64,000 bases of DNA from Taxillus chinensis (taxonomy: Eukaryota > Streptophyta > Magnoliopsida > Santalales > Loranthaceae), in contig CM042092.1 in NCBI GenBank assembly GCA_023512835.1, forward strand, positions 45,688,535 to 45,752,534, given 5' to 3'. A model generated the notes under the pieces. It worked only from the letters and a program-made list of their open reading frames with translations, was not told where the DNA came from and ran no database searches. Of the stretch, positions 9,798 to 21,201 are shown piece after piece. Both the position numbers and the translations under genes were made by a program. Position 1 is the first letter of the stretch, and each line of letters opens with the position of its first letter.

Positions 9798-9832
9798 CTT
9801 TTCGAGGACGAAAAGTCTTAAGGGGGAGAGGA
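9798..9832 (+). other. Hairpin plus polypurine tract before the 3' LTR
   Basis: CTTTTCGAGGACGAAAAG (9798-9815) is a perfect 7-bp stem with an AGGA loop. It is followed by TCTTAAG and the purine run agggggagagga (9821-9832), which abuts the LTR at 9833. The purine run is the expected primer for plus-strand DNA synthesis. Confidence 0.85.
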
Positions 9833-11620
9833 TGTAAGGACCCGTACCTTGAGTTAGTCGGTTTTGCCTCCTGAGTAGAGTTTTTCTAGATTTTGACCTA
9901 GTAAATGGACTCCAATGAATTCACGTGCAAAAGGAAAGATGCTTAGTATGGTGTCCTCTATCTACCACGAAGTTTCAGGCCAAATGGACATGTATGTGAG
10001 GTGCACGTGATATGGGTCCAATTCACGTGCAAGTGTGGTTGACTTCTAAATGATGCAAGGAGGCTAGGGGTGAAGTTTGAGAGCATTTGGAGTCCATATG
10101 GAGGTGCACGTGAATTGGGGAATTCACGTGCAAATTGGCGTGCAAGCATATTTTTGCATGGTTCCCTTGGTTTTGACATTCTAAGGAACTTTCTCCAAAG
10201 GACCATGTTGAAATTCCGAGTATTTTGGCCTATATGGGTGCGGAAAGGTGCTAACTTGTGTGATCAAAACTACGTCGTTTTGATGCCGAGATTCACTTAA
10301 TCAAAACTACGTCGTTTTGATGTTGTGTTGTCTATATAAGGAGGAGGAGTCCCTCTGTTTTAGGTTTAGGGTTTGTTGCTTCACCGGCCGTCGCAGAGAG
10401 AGAGAGAGAGAGAGGGAAGGAGAGCTCCCGGGTTGCTTGCCGGGCGTCTTGCGTGGGTGGTCGGTGCTTCGTGGGTGGACGGCGTTCGGCTTGGGATCGG
10501 ACCGTTCTTTGTGTTGTTGCGTTTTCCTTGAGGTAGAGATTCTGTTCTTCCTAAGTCCTCCTCTGTCCTAGGGTCCTAGGGCGAATATGAGTTATATCTC
10601 GTTATATTATTTATATGTAAATTCATATAGGTGTGACCTCCTATATGAATGTTGGCCTTCAGTGGCGTTTTGGTGTGATTTCTGAGGTTGGGTGGCTTGT
10701 GCATGTTAAGTGTTTGATAAAATGCCGGTGTGGATATGCCTGTATGAATATACCTGTGTGTATGCTCAGAACGTGTTTGAAATAATGCCTGTGAGGCTAT
10801 GCATATGATGTGTTTGGAATAATAGCTGTGTGGCTGGGTCTGTGAACCTGTGAATATATGCATGCTAAGTGTTCGACGTTATTCCCGTGTGACTAAGCAT
10901 ATTAAGTGTTTGATGTTATGCCTGTATGGCCTTATGTGCTGCGTGTTTGCTTGTACACCCGGTGGCTGTGGAAGCCCGGGACTGTTTTGTGGAACCCGGT
11001 GGCTGTGGAAGCCCGGGACTGTTTGTGGAACCCGGTGGCTGTGGAAGCCCGGGATTGTTTTGTGGAACCCGGTGGCTGTGGAAGCCCGGGACTGTTCTTG
11101 GGACCCGGTGGCTGTGGAAGCCCGGGAGTGTTTATGTACCAGCTTGTGTATGATTATGTTTGCTGCTATAGCCTGAAGTTACATCTGGTGGAATGATTGT
11201 ATCACGACACAAAGACTTGTACACAAGGCATGTAGATGTTAGGTGCATGGGATGGGTTGGGGAGACATGATCCCTACTTGAGCCGTGGTTGCTCACCCCT
11301 CCTACCATGTTGTTTTCTTTACAGGAACCTACGGGGCGTTAGGTGGGACTCCAAGGTGGAAGGCCTTATTCACTTTATTGTTTATGTTATTTTTATGGGA
11401 ATCTGGGTGTAACCCCAATGGGGATGGATTGAAAAGAGGACTTTGTAATAAAGACTGATTTGTTTTGTGGACTGCTTTGATGGACTTTATTTTTCTTGAA
11501 TGTGTTGTGAATGTTTAACATGTTAAATTCTTGATTTGTATCCTAACCCCTTTGCCCTCCGTGCGGGTAAAAGGGAAGTCACGTACCGGTTTCCTCGGGT
11601 TGGAAATCCGGGGCGTGACA
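9833..11620 (+). repeat. 3' LTR of Tekay copy 1
   Basis: It is the partner of 2485-4267, running from TGTAAGGACC to GGGGCGTGACA (1788 bp). It is followed by the TSD tccaa. It carries the same modules: hairpin at 10106-10131, promoter palindromes at 10263-10321, TATA at 10332, GA tract at about 10395 and five minisatellite units at 10958-11131. Confidence 0.93.
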
Positions 11621-11625
11621 TCCAA

Positions 11626-11818
11626 GATCAGCCAAAACAGCTTAAAACAGCTTGTATACGCATAGCATCTTCCTAGGGCATAAAGGTACGTTATCACTTG
11701 TCACATGCACCTCCCAAAAGTCCCCTCTTGGGCTCATCTCTTACTTCAAACTTGTGCACCAACATCCAAGGTGTTTGTGGTTAGCTTCTTACACACGGGT
11801 TACACACGGGTCATTACA
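11626..11818 (-). repeat. 3' LTR of the minus-strand element, remainder
   Basis: This continues the LTR interrupted at 2484. It begins gatcagccaaaacag, exactly where the intact sister LTR continues at about 17687, and ends ggtcattaca. The reverse complement TGTAATGACCC is the start of the LTR. Confidence 0.9.
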
Positions 11819-12190
11819 TCCTCTCCCCCTTAAGACTTTTTGTCCTCGAAAAGAAATGACATACGAGGAAAACAAACACAAGCTACTCATTTGCCACACG
11901 GTGAGCCACAACACCCAAATGGGTCATACACCGCGCACCGCACATAACAGCACATAACAAGGTACCACCATAATCCATAACCACATGCATCACAATAATG
12001 CATATAACACATATCCGCATGTCATAAATACACATCTCAAAACACATCACAAATATGAACACATGTCTAAAAGACAATACAAATACACCAACCAACAGCC
12101 ACCCCTCCACCCTTAAGATTGTTCGTCCTCGAACAACTCTGGGTGTTGCTCACGCATCATGGATTCGCGTTCCCATATTTCCTCCATAGG
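11819..12190 (-). pseudogene. Polypurine tract, 3' spacer and last codons of pol, minus-strand element
   Basis: On the minus strand the order is the chromodomain end (EEIWERESMMREQHPELFEDEQS) at about 12190-12112, a perfect hairpin TTGTTCG-AGGA-CGAACAA at about 12117-12134, a spacer, a second hairpin at about 11836-11855 and the polypurine tract at 11819-11832. The pol sequence stops being recognisable upstream of about 12190, so only the last 25 or so codons remain. Confidence 0.75.
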
Positions 12191-13849
12191 ACGTGTCGTC
12201 CTCGAAAAGACAATACACTTTCCATAATGCACATGCTGATGCACATCGCCCACAACCATTCACATACCCGCGACTGAAGATATCACACAATAACACACAT
12301 GAAGGCACGTACCCATAGACCCAATACAACACAAGACTGATAGGAAAACACATATTCTAATCTCACCAACAACCCTTGTTCTCCTCACCTAACACATGTC
12401 ACAAGTATTCACGTCACGACGGTGTACGACATATACGCCCATCCCCAACACGTACGTTTAACAAATCACATAGGTCACAGACCAACTCACATCATAAACA
12501 CCACTACAAGGAACAAGGCACAAACAAAACACTACTACACATTTAACGTTCCACTGCCCACTCGCTGACACCATACAAACTCATCCGCAGGGAGTTTCCT
12601 CACAACCTTCCCACCTTTGGACTTTTCGTCCCCGAAAAGAGAAACCAAGTAGCAAACATCACGGGAAGATTAAAGCAACACATAACACCCATGAGCATAA
12701 CAAGAACTAGAGCTTGGCCAATTAGCGCGCTGACAACAACTCACGTGAGCAAGTCTGACAACAGTGAGGTCGAGAAACCTCCCACCAGTTCGCTAAGACC
12801 CCGACAATCGAACAAGGCCAACACCATCAGCCTAAGCGCATCCCAATAGAAGCAACACTCCCCCAATTAAAGGTACCCCAATAGTAACCCACCACTAAGA
12901 TTTGATGCAACGGACACCAACAATTTACCACGCAGCGACACCCCAGAGATGTAGACCGCACCCTTACAACGAAGCACTATGAGGTCACAATGAAATACAA
13001 CCAACACCAATGATGGCTCTCCACAACTTACAATCCAGGACACAGCTATACTAGGATGAAGTTTCCATTCGGTTCTGATCAACATGACGCCCAATGGAGT
13101 CCAGGGATGACAAATTCGGTGCCATACACAACCACGACAAGACCAAAAACTACTATCGGGCTAACACCAGTCACCAACGTTGAGAAGTGACTAAAGAATC
13201 CCCCGAACCAGGAATGCCACACAAATAACACCTCTCGACTACGGTCAAATAGGGATCCACCAAGGTCTTACACACCTTCACTAACCGAGGCTTATGTTAT
13301 AACCCAAGTGATAACGCCTTACTCGATCAAGATAGATTCCATGCGATAGGAATCCTTTGACGCCGGGTAGGTACCAACCACATAGTCCTCTCCACCATAG
13401 AAAACTCTCCTACCCGAAACATGACAACAACGGAATCCTCTGTGTCACCACGCACAGGTCACAAGGGAATCCCTTGCCTCCAAGACATACTCCACCTCAT
13501 GAACCACTAACTCCGCTACACCAACCATCACGTTCCGTCTCAACACACCAACAAAACACTCAAACCGACCAAGAAATACACAGGCTCTAGCCTCGGCTAA
13601 ATGTGATCACTGCCATTCCTCCGGGTGGCACAGAAACAAGACATGCAAACGCCTGATTCGGGACTTTCACGTAGCTCCCAAACACACCAACACCTTGATA
13701 GCGTGAACCATCTCCCTTCTTGCGTGATACCGTACATGAAAGGTTTTCAAGAGCACAAATGTAGGTCATCTCGCCTACCAGCACCGCTTCTAAAACATGC
13801 ACCTTTGTGACATCCGCCCGACATAAATCGCTCCCCAAGGAGTAACACT
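12191..13849 (-). other. Non-coding internal region of the minus-strand element
   Basis: About 1.65 kb without a recognisable protein domain in any frame. Two more CTTTTCG/CGAAAAG-type hairpins occur, one near 12190-12207 and one at about 12614-12632. These are the same motif that normally marks the 3' end of Tekay pol, so this stretch may derive from duplicated or foreign 3' spacer sequence. Otherwise I see only AC-rich, low-information sequence. Confidence 0.5.
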
Positions 13850-14045
13850 AATACCCCTTCCAAGCAAAAACGCCAACCGACACCTGACGAGTAAAACGTA
13901 CCGGTTTACACCTTCTCCTCTCCTTTAAACCTACTTCCCACAAGATACGAACCAAGGGAATGGCCCTACCATGCAAAAGCAGGCCCTTAGTCCCTAGAGA
14001 AATGTTTTCCAGATGTGGGTAAAAAGCCCAAACGAGGCCTGCCAA
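13850..14045 (-). pseudogene. Second, degenerate chromodomain fragment
   Basis: A minus-strand frame includes LLLHGRAIPLVRILWEVG, matching the chromodomain core LLHGRAIPLVRVLWQHRG of copy 4 (about 38777-38830). The surrounding residues do not match integrase. It lies about 1.7 kb upstream of the true pol end of the same element, so the element carries two separate chromodomain remnants. Confidence 0.6.
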
Positions 14046-14844
14046 ATCTCACTCGCTTACCTCTTTGTACCAATTGGATGCATCGGTCATGACCCTTGAA
14101 ACCCACTCACAGCCGATAGTTGAGCTCCAGAACACTTCACATTTTACACGTGTGCATCCCCATTTCACAACATGTTCTAAGAACATCACTCATGGTCTTT
14201 CACACTCGACAAACATGACACATGGCCACTGCTTGACCATCTGAGAACCCAGAACACCTATATAGTTACTAACCAGAACTTGCAACGACCACTCTAGCCA
14301 ACAAGATAACACTTCAAGGACTTTAAGAGCAGGCTATACTAGCTGCGTTTTCCCCTCAACCACAACGCTTGGAAAAGAAAGGTAACCATAGGAATATCCC
14401 TTTCAAGTAGTACTCCAACACATACTTCTATCCACTTAAGAACATATTTCTATTATTCAAGGTTGCCAAGGAGGTGTCACACAATAACCCACAAGCCATC
14501 ACTTCACACCTCAAGCTCTACTAGCTAGCCAATCTAAATTCCCTCCCACTGGCAAAAGGTAGCCTACAAGATTTGGTTACTTTGATTAGCAACACGTGCC
14601 AAAGTTGAATACCACTCACATATAAAATCGACGCCCATATATATTCATTAGTTACTCATTATTCTTCTAGCATTATAAATCTATATTTATTCTTTTTACT
14701 TATTTATTTCCTAATAGGTCACCAACCACATCCATTCGAAATGCTAACTCAAACGTGACATGATAAAGTCCACCCTGCCTCACATAACTAGTACGAGACT
14801 CAACCGACAACCCACCAAAGGGGCACGATACCACCAATGAAGTT
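14046..14844. other. No recognised gene; AT-rich stretch
   Basis: Internal sequence of the minus-strand element with no domain that I can recognise. The part around 14640-14720 is notably AT-rich (attcattagttactcattatt). I see no repeats or RNA genes. Confidence 0.4.
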
Positions 14845-15303
14845 CTATCTTGCTCTTCTACGGGCCTCACTAGCTAGTCCTCCAGCATCACTCCCGGTCC
14901 TACCAAAATAGACTGTACGAAGACGTCCTACTTTTCCACAGAGGCGACACCGGTACTGCTTCTTGGCACACTCTCTTTTCCAATGTCCCGGTTGTCCACA
15001 GCAAGCACAACCCTTAGGGAAACGGGACTCAAATGGAAGTGTTGAGGGTTGACCCCCAACATGAAACTCGTGACCATTCTCAACTTGCACCCTTTGCCTC
15101 TTAAGTCCTTCCTGCTGATTGGGAAAATGTGGCTTCCATTGATCCGCACCCAAACTCCCCTCAATGATATGGGTTGACAGCTCTTGGCGTACCTCACTCC
15201 TAATCGGTCGTCGAATCCGATCCCTCATCTCTTGGATAATCAGGTTAAAGATGCCCACCTCTGCCGTGATTAGTTTATCACCTTCAGCTGCAGCCTCTCT
15301 CAC
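14845..15303 (-). pseudogene. gag: Partial gag with zinc knuckles, minus-strand element
   Basis: A 152-residue minus-strand frame. Its C-terminal half carries one intact CCHC knuckle, CCGQPGHWKREC, and a second damaged one, CRLCGKVGRLRTVYFG, where the His and last Cys are lost. The N-terminal part (REAAAEGDKLITAEVG, IRSEVRQELSTHIIEG) does not contain the usual capsid core (WW and FFP motifs), which appears to be deleted. The protein might still bind RNA but could not build a normal particle. It lies about 730 bp downstream of the 5' LTR on the minus strand. Confidence 0.65.
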
Positions 15304-16034
15304 TTGCCCAACCTGAGTTGCGGCCTCCTCTCGTTACCTCAACGATCGCACGGTTTATAATTCTCGAAACATTGGCTATGCGAAAAGGTAGCGCTCCAGA
15401 TTAACACTAAACGATCTCAACAATTGCGAGATCGGTACCGACTAAGCGACTTAAGCTATAACACGCATCCTTGTGTACACAAGTCCATAGGTTCACATTT
15501 CACGAGACTATACCATTTTTTTTTACATTTCATTGCATTGCTCATAACCACGCTCATGTCACACAATACCAAACAAATCACATGCTCAACCATTCACGAA
15601 CACCAACATTATTGTATATTTAATTTAATTTATTATTATTATTATTAATTTTTTTTTGTTAACAGTTAACAAGCCTCAAGTTTTCAAGCACACACTTTCA
15701 ATTCCACAATTTCTTTTCCTTGCTTTCATGTTCAAATTACCACAAAAGATCGAGTTGCACGATTAACACTTTATCACGTTATTCATGCATTCCTACCACA
15801 TATACGAACTTAATCACGGTTCCCACACGATCACACATGAGCAACATATGCAACTAGTGCCCTAATGCCAATGCATGCAAATCCTACCACAAGACCGGAC
15901 TACCCCAAGTACACCTTAGAGGCTCCAAGAGGACCATGTTGATCAGGCACGTCCCTCCAGGCTCCTCCAAAGGACTCAAGATAACCAAGTCCGCCCACTA
16001 CCCTAAGCCAACTAGACCATGCTCGATACCATAT
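15304..16034 (-). other. 5' leader and degenerate PBS of the minus-strand element
   Basis: This non-coding leader lies between the 5' LTR and gag. It includes an AT-rich tract with (att)n at 15631-15648. Next to the LTR the minus-strand sequence reads TGGTATCGAGC, which is the tRNA-Met PBS with one base missing compared with TGGTATCAGAGC. The block near 15850-16020 (accttagaggctcc, actagaccatgctc) is homologous to 4283-4440 in copy 1. Confidence 0.75.
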
Positions 16035-17143
16035 TGTCACGCCCCGGTTTTCTAACCCGAGGAGACCGGAACGTGACCCTCCCTTTACCCGGGTTTGGAT
16101 AAAGGGGTAGGATACAACATACACTTCACATTTTATTTTCAGAGACCAAAATCACATAATTATTAAATTCAAACCACATGCCTTTATTATGTTTCAACTT
16201 CATTACAAAATCTCCCCGCTGGGTTACAAGGCCTCAACGAAATTACATAACACAAATTACATAACATAAAACAAAGCCACGAAACGGAACTCCTCCACCT
16301 AGGTGTTCCCACCTAACGCCTGTAGGTTCCTGCAAGAAAACACACCACAAGTAGGAGGGGTGAGCAACCACGGCTCGATAGGGATCATGTCTCCCCAACC
16401 CATCCCATGCTCCTAGCATCTACATGACATGTGTACAAGTGTGGTGTCGTGATACATTCCAACAGATATAATAACAAACCACTAGGAAATACAATCATTT
16501 CTACATTCACACAAGCTAACACTTTAACCACAAGTGATTTAACCGCCTCTTCAGGCCAATGATTTAACCGCCTCTCAGGCATAGTTTCCATAGCCTCACA
16601 GGCTAACACAAAATAGTCCCGGGCTTCCACAGCCACCGGGTGTACAAGCAAACACGCAAGACATAAGGCCGTACAGGCATAACATCAAACACTTAATATG
16701 CTTAGTCACACGGGAATAACGTCAAACACTTAGCATGCATATATTCACAAGGCTCACAAACCTAGCCACACAGATATTATTTCAAACACATAATATGCAT
16801 AGCCTCACAAGGCATTATTTCAAACACGTTACGAGCATACACACAGGCATATTCACACAGGCATTTTATCGAACACTTAACATGCACTAACCACCCAACC
16901 TCGAAATCACACCAAAACGCCATCGAAGGCCAACATCCATATAGGAGATCACACCTATATGGATTACATTTATATATATAAACAGATATAATCCGTAATC
17001 TGCCCTAGAACCCTAGGACAGAGGAGGATTTAGGAAGAATAGAACCCCTACCTTGAAAACGTCCTCCGGCTCTTGCTTCCACGCTAGACGTTGTCTTCCC
17101 CATGCACGACGCTCCGGCAAAGAAGCCAGCGGCTCTCCTTCCT

Positions 17144-17192
<49 letters not shown>

Positions 17193-17881
17193 GACGGGCC
17201 GAAAAGAACCCTAACCCTAGAACAAGGAGTCTCCTCATCCTTATGTAGACCTCCCACTATCAAAACGATGTAGTTTTGATTAAGTGAAACCCAGGTTCAA
17301 AATGACGTAGTTTTGATTACACAAGCTATAACCTTTCCGCATCCAAACACACCAAAATACTCACTATTCCAACATGGTCCTTTGGGAAAAGATCATTAGA
17401 ATGACAAAACCAAGATAACCATGCAAAAACATGCGTGCACGCCAATTTGAACGCCAATTCCCCAATTGGCGTGCAGCTCCAAATGCACTCAAACTTCACC
17501 CCAAGCCTCCTTGCATCTTGTAGAGGTCTAGGAAGCAAAAATATGCTTGCACGTGAAATGGGTGAATTCACGTGCAGCTCCAAATGCTCTGAAATTTCTG
17601 TGGTAGGTAGAGGACCTCATTCGAGAAACTTTTGTTCTTGCACGCCAATTGTTTGAGGCCATCTACCCTATCAAAAGTGAGCTCCAAGATCAGCCAAAAC
17701 AGACTTAAAACCGCCTGTATACGCATAGCATCTTCCTAGGGCATAAAGGTACGTTATCACTTGTCACATGCACCTCCCAAAAGTCCCCTCTTGGGCTCAT
17801 CTCTTACCTCAAACTTGTGCACCAACATCTAAGGTGTTTGTGGTTAACTTCTTACACACGGGTTACACACGGGTCATTACA
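16035..17881 (-). repeat. 5' LTR of the minus-strand Tekay element
   Basis: TGTCACGCCCCGG to GGTCATTACA on the plus strand (1847 bp), followed by the TSD tttga. This is the intact version of the LTR interrupted at 2484. It has palindromic promoter elements at about 17260-17320, a long CT tract at about 17150-17190 and U3 inverted repeats at about 17436-17575. Confidence 0.92.
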
Positions 17882-17886
17882 TTTGA

Positions 17887-18093
17887 CACGCTTGAGCTCT
17901 CCCTTGAGCTGCTTAATCCTGCATCCTCTTATGCAGATCTCTTTTGTTGCATGCTCTAGATCCTCCAGATCAATTTCCTCTTCTTCTGCCTCATCCTCCT
18001 CTGAAGCAGTGTTACCATTGTCTACCTCTATCTTTGCAACAAAGGCATAATCTGATGATCATTCATCCTTATCATCGATTCAGCAATTCGGCA
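17887..18093 (-). pseudogene. Ty1/Copia gag fragment, upstream half
   Basis: The minus-strand translation gives an acidic, coiled-coil-prone segment (TASEEDEAEEEEIDLEDLE, then IKQLKGELKR). It continues directly into the fragment at 779 once the 780-17881 insertion and one TSD copy are removed. At about 18094 it meets plus-strand Tekay sequence abruptly, without a TSD that I can find. Confidence 0.7.
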
Positions 18094-18094
18094 G

Positions 18095-19303
18095 TGTTAG
18101 TAGACCCGACCTTAGGGGAGGCCAGAGTGTCAGCAGACTGACGTTGGAGGCAGCCATGGCGGGAAGCGTCCAGTGAGTGAGCCGACCAGTGGCACGGGCC
18201 AAGGGAGGGTGTTTGCGCTGGATGCGTCATACCAGGAGGAGGCTGAGTTACCACCTCCACCGGCTGAGGGTGGAGCAGGACCTTCGGTGGTTAGAGGTAA
18301 CCTTTTGATCTCTCGTATGCTTGCTTATGTTATTTAGAAATATGGGTGCATCGTGTTCTTTTGTTGCTGAGTTTGTAATTGATGGCTTGGGGTTAGTTTG
18401 TGTTAAGGCACCGAGACCCCTAGTTGTTGAGTCTCCGGTGGGAGGTATGATTGAGGTGCGGCGTGTTTGTTGTGACCGCATGTTAACCATAAGAGATGTG
18501 GAGCTTAGTTTTGATTTGCATGTGATGCCTTTGAGGACGTTTGATCTAATCTTGGGTATGGATTGGTTTATGGCTTTGCAGGCCAAGATAGATTGTTATC
18601 GGTGGCATGTATCCTTCGTGTCACCTGTGGGTATTTCTTGTACCCCGCAGGGGGAGTGGGATTGTGAGGCGAGTCGAGCTAGGCCAGTGATGGACCAGTG
18701 GGGTGCCATTACCCATAGGTTGGCAGCTTTAACCTTTGCTGACGAGGGCAAAATGGGAAAGAGGGTGTGGCCAACAGTTGTTGACCAATTTCAGGATGTC
18801 TTTCCTGAGGAGTTGAGGAGTTTACCTCCTAAGAGAAGTGTGGAGTTCACCGTTGAATTGGTGCAGGGGGATTGGCCCAATCTCCTAGGTAGCATATCAT
18901 ACGGGGCCGCCGAGTTAAGGGAGCTTTAGAGGCAAATGGAGGAGTTGGTGGACCAGGGGTATATCAAACCGAGTACCTCACCTTGGGGTGCTCCAAGGCT
19001 CTTTGCAAAGAAGGCGGATGGTACGCTTCGCCTCTGCATAGATTACGGAAGGTGCATTCGGTGACTGTGAAGAACAAGTATCTGTTGCCTCGGATAGATG
19101 ACCTATTCGACCAGTTGAGTGGGGCCCGGTGGTTTTCCAAGATAGATCTACGATCGGGGTATCACCAGTTAAGGGTTAGGGAAGAGGACATCCCTAAGAA
19201 TGCTTTTTGGTGCAGGTATGAGCACTATGAGTGGGTAGTGATGCCTTTTGGGCTCACTAATGCACAAGCGGTGTTCATGCATTTGATGAACTAGGTCTTT
19301 GCT
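18095..19303 (+). pseudogene. pol: Protease and start of RT, Tekay copy 2
   Basis: The protease region starts with the [13 protein letters not shown] linker at about 18245. The active site is damaged: the DTG motif reads NMG in the open frame at 18348-18356, because of an insertion and a substitution. The FDLILGMDW block follows. The RT start is readable to [14 protein letters not shown]. In-frame TAG codons at 18927-18929 and 19292-19294 both replace Gln. The second is identical to the stop at 36531-36533 in copy 4. The frame is then broken by the solo LTR at 19304. Confidence 0.85.
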
Positions 19304-21196
19304 TGTCACGCCCCGGTTTTCCAACCCGAGGAGACCGGAACGTGACCCTCCCTTTACCCGGGTTTGGATAAAGGGGTGGAACACAACATACACTTCCGAA
19401 AACAAAATCACACAATTATTTAATTGAAACCATATGCCTTTATTATGTTTCAAACTTCATTACAATATCTCCCTGCGGGGGTTACAATGCCTCAACAAAA
19501 TTACATAATGCAATTTACACAAAACAAAGCCACAAAACAGAACTCTTCCACCTTGGTGTTCCCACCTAACGCCTGTAGGTTCCTGCAAGAAAACACACCA
19601 CAGTAGGAGGGGTGAGCATCCACAGCTCAGTAGGGATCAAGTCTCCCCAACCCATCCCATGCTCCTAGCATCTACATGCCATGTGTACAAGTGCAGTGTC
19701 GTGTTACAATCATTTCAACAGACAATAACAAACCACACCAGTAGTTACAATTCTCTACCCCAAGCCACAAGTGATTTAACCGCCTCTTCAGGCCAATGAT
19801 TTAACCGCCTCTCAGGCATAATTTCCACAGTCAGTCTCACTGACATTAATTCAGCCTCTCAGGCTCCACATTCAGTCTCACTAACATCAACTCAGCCTCT
19901 CAGGCTCCACAGGTACACAAGCATTGCCTCAGCCTCTCAGGCTTCGTAGGCTCCACAGACAACAACAGACATTTAACATATATCTCAGTTATTCAGGCAT
20001 AACAACAAACACTTAACATGCATGTCCACCCTGGTATAACATCAAACACCTAGCATGCCTATCCTCACAGACATTACATCAAACACCATTCAAGCATATC
20101 CACACTGGCATAACATCAATTGCATAACATGCATGGCCTCACAGGCATAATATCAAACACCTAGTGTGCAGTGCCACACAGGCCTAATGTCAACCCATAC
20201 TTGCCACTGAAGACCAACATTCATATAAGAGGTCACACCTATATGAATTTACATATAGATAGTATAACAATAACAATAGAAGCTCTATAAATCCTCTACA
20301 CAGGGCCTAACCCCGAACGGATCAGGTGAGACAAACCCCTACCTTGGAAACGTCCTCCTGCTCTTGCTCCCACGCTAGACGCTGTCCTCCCCACGCAAGA
20401 TGCTCCGGTAGCAAGTCAACGGCTCTCCTTCCCTCTCTCTCTCTCTCTCTCGGCGACGGCCGGTGGAGCAACAAACCCTAAACCTAAAACAGAGGGCTCT
20501 TCATCCTTATATAGACAACACAACATCAAAATGACGTAGTTTTGATTAAGTGAACCCAACACCAAAACGACGTAGTTTTGATTAAGTGAACCCCAAAGAC
20601 CAAAACGACGTAGTTTTGATTACACAAGTTACAACCTTTCCACATCCATACTCGACAAAATATCCATAATTCCAACATGGTCCTTTGGGAAAAGATGATT
20701 AGAATAACAAAACTAAGGTAACCATGCAAAAATATGCCTGCACGCCAATTTGAACGCCAATTCCCCAATTGGCGTGCAGCTCCAAATGCACTCAAACTTC
20801 ACCCCAAGCCTCCTTGCATCTTGTAGAGGTCTGAGAAGCAAAAATATGCTTGCACGTGAAATGGGTGAATTCACGTGCAGCTCCAAATGCTCTAAAATTT
20901 CGGTGGTAGATAGAGGACCTCATTCTAAGCAACTTTTGTTCTTGCACGCCAATTGTTTGAGGCCATCTACCATATCAAAAGTGAGCTCCAAGATCAGCCA
21001 AAACATCTTAAAAGCGCCTGTATATGCATAGCATCTTCCTAGGGCATAAATGCACGTTATCACTTGTCACATGCACCTCCCAAAAGTCCCCTCTTGGGCT
21101 CATCTCTTACCTCAAACTTGTGCACCAACATCCAAGGTGTTTGTGCACCAACATCCAAGGTGTTTGTGGTTAACTTCTTACACATGGGTCATTACA
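19304..21196 (-). repeat. Solo Tekay LTR inside RT of copy 2
   Basis: A lone minus-orientation LTR of 1893 bp, TGTCACGCCCCGG to GGTCATTACA, flanked by a perfect TSD ttgct (19299-19303 and 21197-21201). No internal sequence is present, so it is the product of LTR-LTR recombination after insertion. It carries three promoter palindromes (20527-20620), a CT tract at 20433-20449, and a tandem duplication of caccaacatccaaggtgttt near 21122-21166. The CCCGGG minisatellite of copy 1 is replaced by CAGCCTCTCAGGCTCC-type repeats (19840-19960). Confidence 0.92.
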
Positions 21197-21201
21197 TTGC
21201 T

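Larger units (their letters stand above)
2485..11620 (+). mobile_element. Full-length Tekay/Del chromovirus (copy 1)
   Basis: This is a complete Ty3/Gypsy element of 9.1 kb. It has LTRs 2485-4267 and 9833-11620, a tRNA-Met PBS at 4271-4282, gag from 4700, then protease, RT, RNase H, integrase and chromodomain up to about 9500, and a polypurine tract at 9821-9832. A perfect TSD tccaa lies at 2480-2484 and 11621-11625. It inserted into the 3' LTR of the minus-strand element. The two LTRs differ at roughly 25-30 places by eye, so this is a fairly recent insertion. Despite that, the coding region is broken by many one-base indels and at least one in-frame stop. Tekay/Del placement rests on the long LTRs and on the chromodomain directly following integrase. 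Confidence 0.93.
780..17881 (-). mobile_element. Minus-strand Tekay-type LTR retrotransposon, non-autonomous, interrupted
   Basis: Two LTRs in minus orientation bound this element. The 5' LTR is 16035-17881. The 3' LTR is 780-2484, continuing at 11626-11818 after a nested insertion. A perfect 5-bp target-site duplication tttga lies at 775-779 and 17882-17886. A degenerate tRNA-Met PBS touches the 5' LTR, and a polypurine tract touches the 3' LTR at 11819-11832. The internal region (11819-16034, about 4.2 kb) holds only a partial gag with zinc knuckles, a chromodomain relic and the last codons of pol. Protease, RT, RNase H and most of integrase are missing, so it would have needed enzymes supplied by a relative. 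Intact ends and TSD suggest it transposed in roughly this form, though a later internal deletion is also possible. Confidence 0.85.

Noticed and set aside
15631..15648. (ATT)n and nearby poly-T as a scaffold attachment or origin signal
   Set aside because: It is a simple microsatellite in an AT-rich leader. A similar one occurs at 41044-41067. There is nothing to support a function.
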